DNA from: Hyphomicrobiales bacterium
GTDB taxonomy: Bacteria > Pseudomonadota > Alphaproteobacteria > Rhizobiales > Rhizobiaceae
Direction of reading: 5' to 3'
NCBI GenBank assembly: GCA_900470965.1
Contig: UCCS01000004.1
Span: forward strand, 1 to 64,000
Length of the DNA stretch: 64,000 nucleotides
Under the pieces are notes generated by a model. That model saw nothing but the letters and a program-made list of their open reading frames with translations, ran no database searches and was not told the DNA's origin. The translations under genes were made by a program, and so were the position numbers. Below, piece after piece: positions 62,914-64,000 of this stretch (position 1 is the first letter of the stretch; every line of letters starts with the position of its first letter).

Positions 62914-63515
62914 AGGAACAACTCCTCCGGATTGGGCGCGCTGCCGGGCTCTTCCGCATCGATATTGACGCCCTGGAAGGCGGCGAGCCGGCGCGAATAA
63001 TGGTCACGCACGAGAAGCGTCAGCCCGCAATGGCTGCAGGCAAAGGGGCTGACGGTGACGTCGTCGGTGATGCCTTTGCAATGGACACATTGCACGCGCC
63101 TAGCCAGCGAGCCGCGATGCTCGGTGATGATGGAGGCATGGTCCATGCCGTATTCGAGCGCCACCAGCATCGCCTGGCCGATGAAGCCTTCCGTCCCCGA
63201 AATATAAAGCCGCGTGCCCATATGGGCGGTGGCGAGCGAACCCTTCAACCGAAAGAGCAGCGTCGCGATCGTCGGGGCCGTGAAGAACATGTCGGCGCCG
63301 AGATGGCGCAGCGCCTCGTCCAGGCCGGACCATTGGGAGCCGCGGGCGACATAGAGGATCTCGCTGCGGGAAAGGACTGCCTCGTCAAGCACCGGCTGCT
63401 GGTCGAGGAGAGCCTTGGCGCCCTCCCCTTCGAGCGCGAAAATGTGCCGCCGGGCGTGCGGCTGGATGGTCAGGCCCTTGTAGACTGGTCGGCTCTTGAT
63501 GCCTGCAACGAGCAT
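62910..63515 (-). CDS. dmmA: Dimethylamine monooxygenase subunit DmmA-type
   Basis: 201 residues. The N-terminal part (about 1-140) has an alternating strand-helix pattern with GTRLYISGTEGFIGQAMLVA, and the C-terminal part has two CxxC pairs, CVHCKG and CSHCGL, for a zinc or rubredoxin-like site. This is the gamma subunit of the four-part heme N-demethylase. It starts 11 bases after the GcvT-like subunit stop and overlaps the reductase start, in the same operon. Confidence 0.85.
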   Translation of the reverse strand: MLVAGIKSRPVYKGLTIQPHARRHIFALEGEGAKALLDQQPVLDEAVLSRSEILYVARGSQWSGLDEALRHLGADMFFTAPTIATLLFRLKGSLATAHMGTRLYISGTEGFIGQAMLVALEYGMDHASIITEHRGSLARRVQCVHCKGITDDVTVSPFACSHCGLTLLVRDHYSRRLAAFQGVNIDAEEPGSAPNPEELFL

Positions 63516-63526
63516 TCGCGTGCTCC

Positions 63527-64000
63527 TTAACCTACGGCAGTCCTCTTCTTCTTCTCCGGATCGTCGAAGGGGAGCGTATGGGCGGTGGCGCTCGCCTTGA
63601 CGGTCTTGCCGCGTACTTCGAGTTTCGCCCCGTGCACCGCCTTGTCAACATCGAGACGGGCAATCGCCATGGATTTCTTGGTCAGCGACGAATAGCTCGG
63701 GCAGGTGATGACGCCGACTTTCTTGCCGTCGGCCAAGACCTCGTCGCCGAGATCGGCCGGACCGTCCGCGTCGATCAGCATGCCGAAGATCTTGAAGCGT
63801 TCCTTGCCCTTTAGCCGCGCATGTTCTTCGGCGCCACGGAAGCCGGTCTTGCCGGGGCTGACCGTGAAATCGAGGCCGAGTTCCCACAGGCTGTCGCCGG
63901 GCGGCTGGTCGGCAAAGGGATACATCTGCGAATTGTCGTAGGGATAGAACAGCAGGTAGCTCTCGACGCGCAGCATGTCGAGCACAGAGAAGCAGCAGGG
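63527..64000 (-). CDS. dmmD: GcvT-like (tetrahydrofolate-binding) subunit of dimethylamine demethylase, C-terminal part
   Basis: About 157 codons are present; the start lies beyond the window. The fragment shows the end of an aminomethyltransferase fold: RVESYLLFYPYDNSQMYPF, ELGLDFTVSPGKTGFRGAEEH, and the closing barrel VGVITCPSYSSLTKKSMAIARLD. In the heme N-demethylase complex this delta subunit captures formaldehyde as methylene-tetrahydrofolate. It is the first seen gene of the operon that runs through to the alpha subunit. Confidence 0.85.
   Translation of the reverse strand, partial: PCCFSVLDMLRVESYLLFYPYDNSQMYPFADQPPGDSLWELGLDFTVSPGKTGFRGAEEHARLKGKERFKIFGMLIDADGPADLGDEVLADGKKVGVITCPSYSSLTKKSMAIARLDVDKAVHGAKLEVRGKTVKASATAHTLPFDDPEKKKRTAVG

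Noticed and set aside
1..64000. Insertion sequences, CRISPR arrays, tRNA/rRNA genes, replication origin
   Set aside because: Searched by eye for transposase motifs, terminal repeats, regularly spaced repeats and tRNA arms; none was convincing. A tRNAscan, CRISPR and IS search would be decisive.

Overview
The window looks like alphaproteobacterial DNA, most probably from a Rhizobium-type genome. It is GC-rich with dense, often overlapping genes, many ABC importers, a panC-panB pair, a scpA-type methylmalonyl-CoA mutase, a cydDCABX cytochrome bd operon behind FNR/FixK-type boxes, and a DUF1127-like small gene. Plasmid-borne panCB is known in R. etli, so a large plasmid or chromid is possible; that is inference. 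No rRNA, tRNA, CRISPR array, insertion sequence or replication gene was seen. The window cuts one gene at each end.

Region 1 (1-5.1 kb): the 3' end of a peptide-type ABC importer operon (binding protein tail, two permeases, two ATPases) ending in a class V aminotransferase, followed by a 55-residue orphan gene on the opposite strand. Region 2 (5.3-13.6 kb): a carbohydrate/glycerophosphodiester import operon on the minus strand (binding protein, two permeases, UgpC/MalK-type ATPase, GDPD phosphodiesterase, LacI regulator, inositol-monophosphatase-family enzyme). A second, degenerate GDPD converges on it, and a LacI-type operator lies in its promoter. Region 3 (13.9-17.8 kb): small housekeeping-like genes (DUF1127-like, YbaK deacylase, Tim44-like protein, 2-hydroxyacid dehydrogenase, HupE). 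Region 4 (17.8-25 kb): GbsR/MarR regulator, cydD, cydC, cydA, cydB and cydX, with two FNR-type boxes and a perfect 20-bp palindrome upstream and a terminator downstream. Region 5 (25-31.2 kb): a VOC protein and two Gfo/Idh/MocA oxidoreductases in one operon, a fumarylacetoacetase-family protein, and methylmalonyl-CoA mutase.

Region 6 (31.3-39.1 kb) is a sulfur-scavenging block: a taurine/sulfonate-type ABC importer, a DmoA/NtaA-family flavin monooxygenase, metNIQ, and an SsuE/MsuE-like FMN reductase. Region 7 (39.2-43.3 kb) holds an Fsr-type MFS exporter, panCB and a transglutaminase-like cysteine peptidase. Region 8 (44-53.7 kb) is a nine-gene minus-strand operon. Its set of families (two flavin monooxygenases of the LLM type, one NtaA-type monooxygenase, an M20 deacetylase, a GNAT acetyltransferase, two binding proteins, a fused permease/ATPase, a DsbA/GST-kappa protein) parallels the Bacillus ytmI/yxe operons that recover cysteine from S-substituted cysteines by N-acetylation, oxidation and deacetylation. 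A related 17-bp AT-rich motif sits before this operon, the sulfonate importer, metQ, the FMN reductase and the 55-residue gene, suggesting one sulfur-responsive regulon.

Region 9 (54.3-64 kb) encodes methylated-amine breakdown: an APC-family permease, TMAO demethylase (Tdm, DUF1989 plus GcvT domains), trimethylamine monooxygenase (Tmm), and the four-part heme-dependent dimethylamine demethylase (alpha, reductase, DmmA-type, and GcvT-type subunit, the last cut by the window end). Together these would take trimethylamine to monomethylamine, passing formaldehyde to tetrahydrofolate. A small soluble PAS-plus-receptor-signalling protein lies in the same direction just downstream of tmm.
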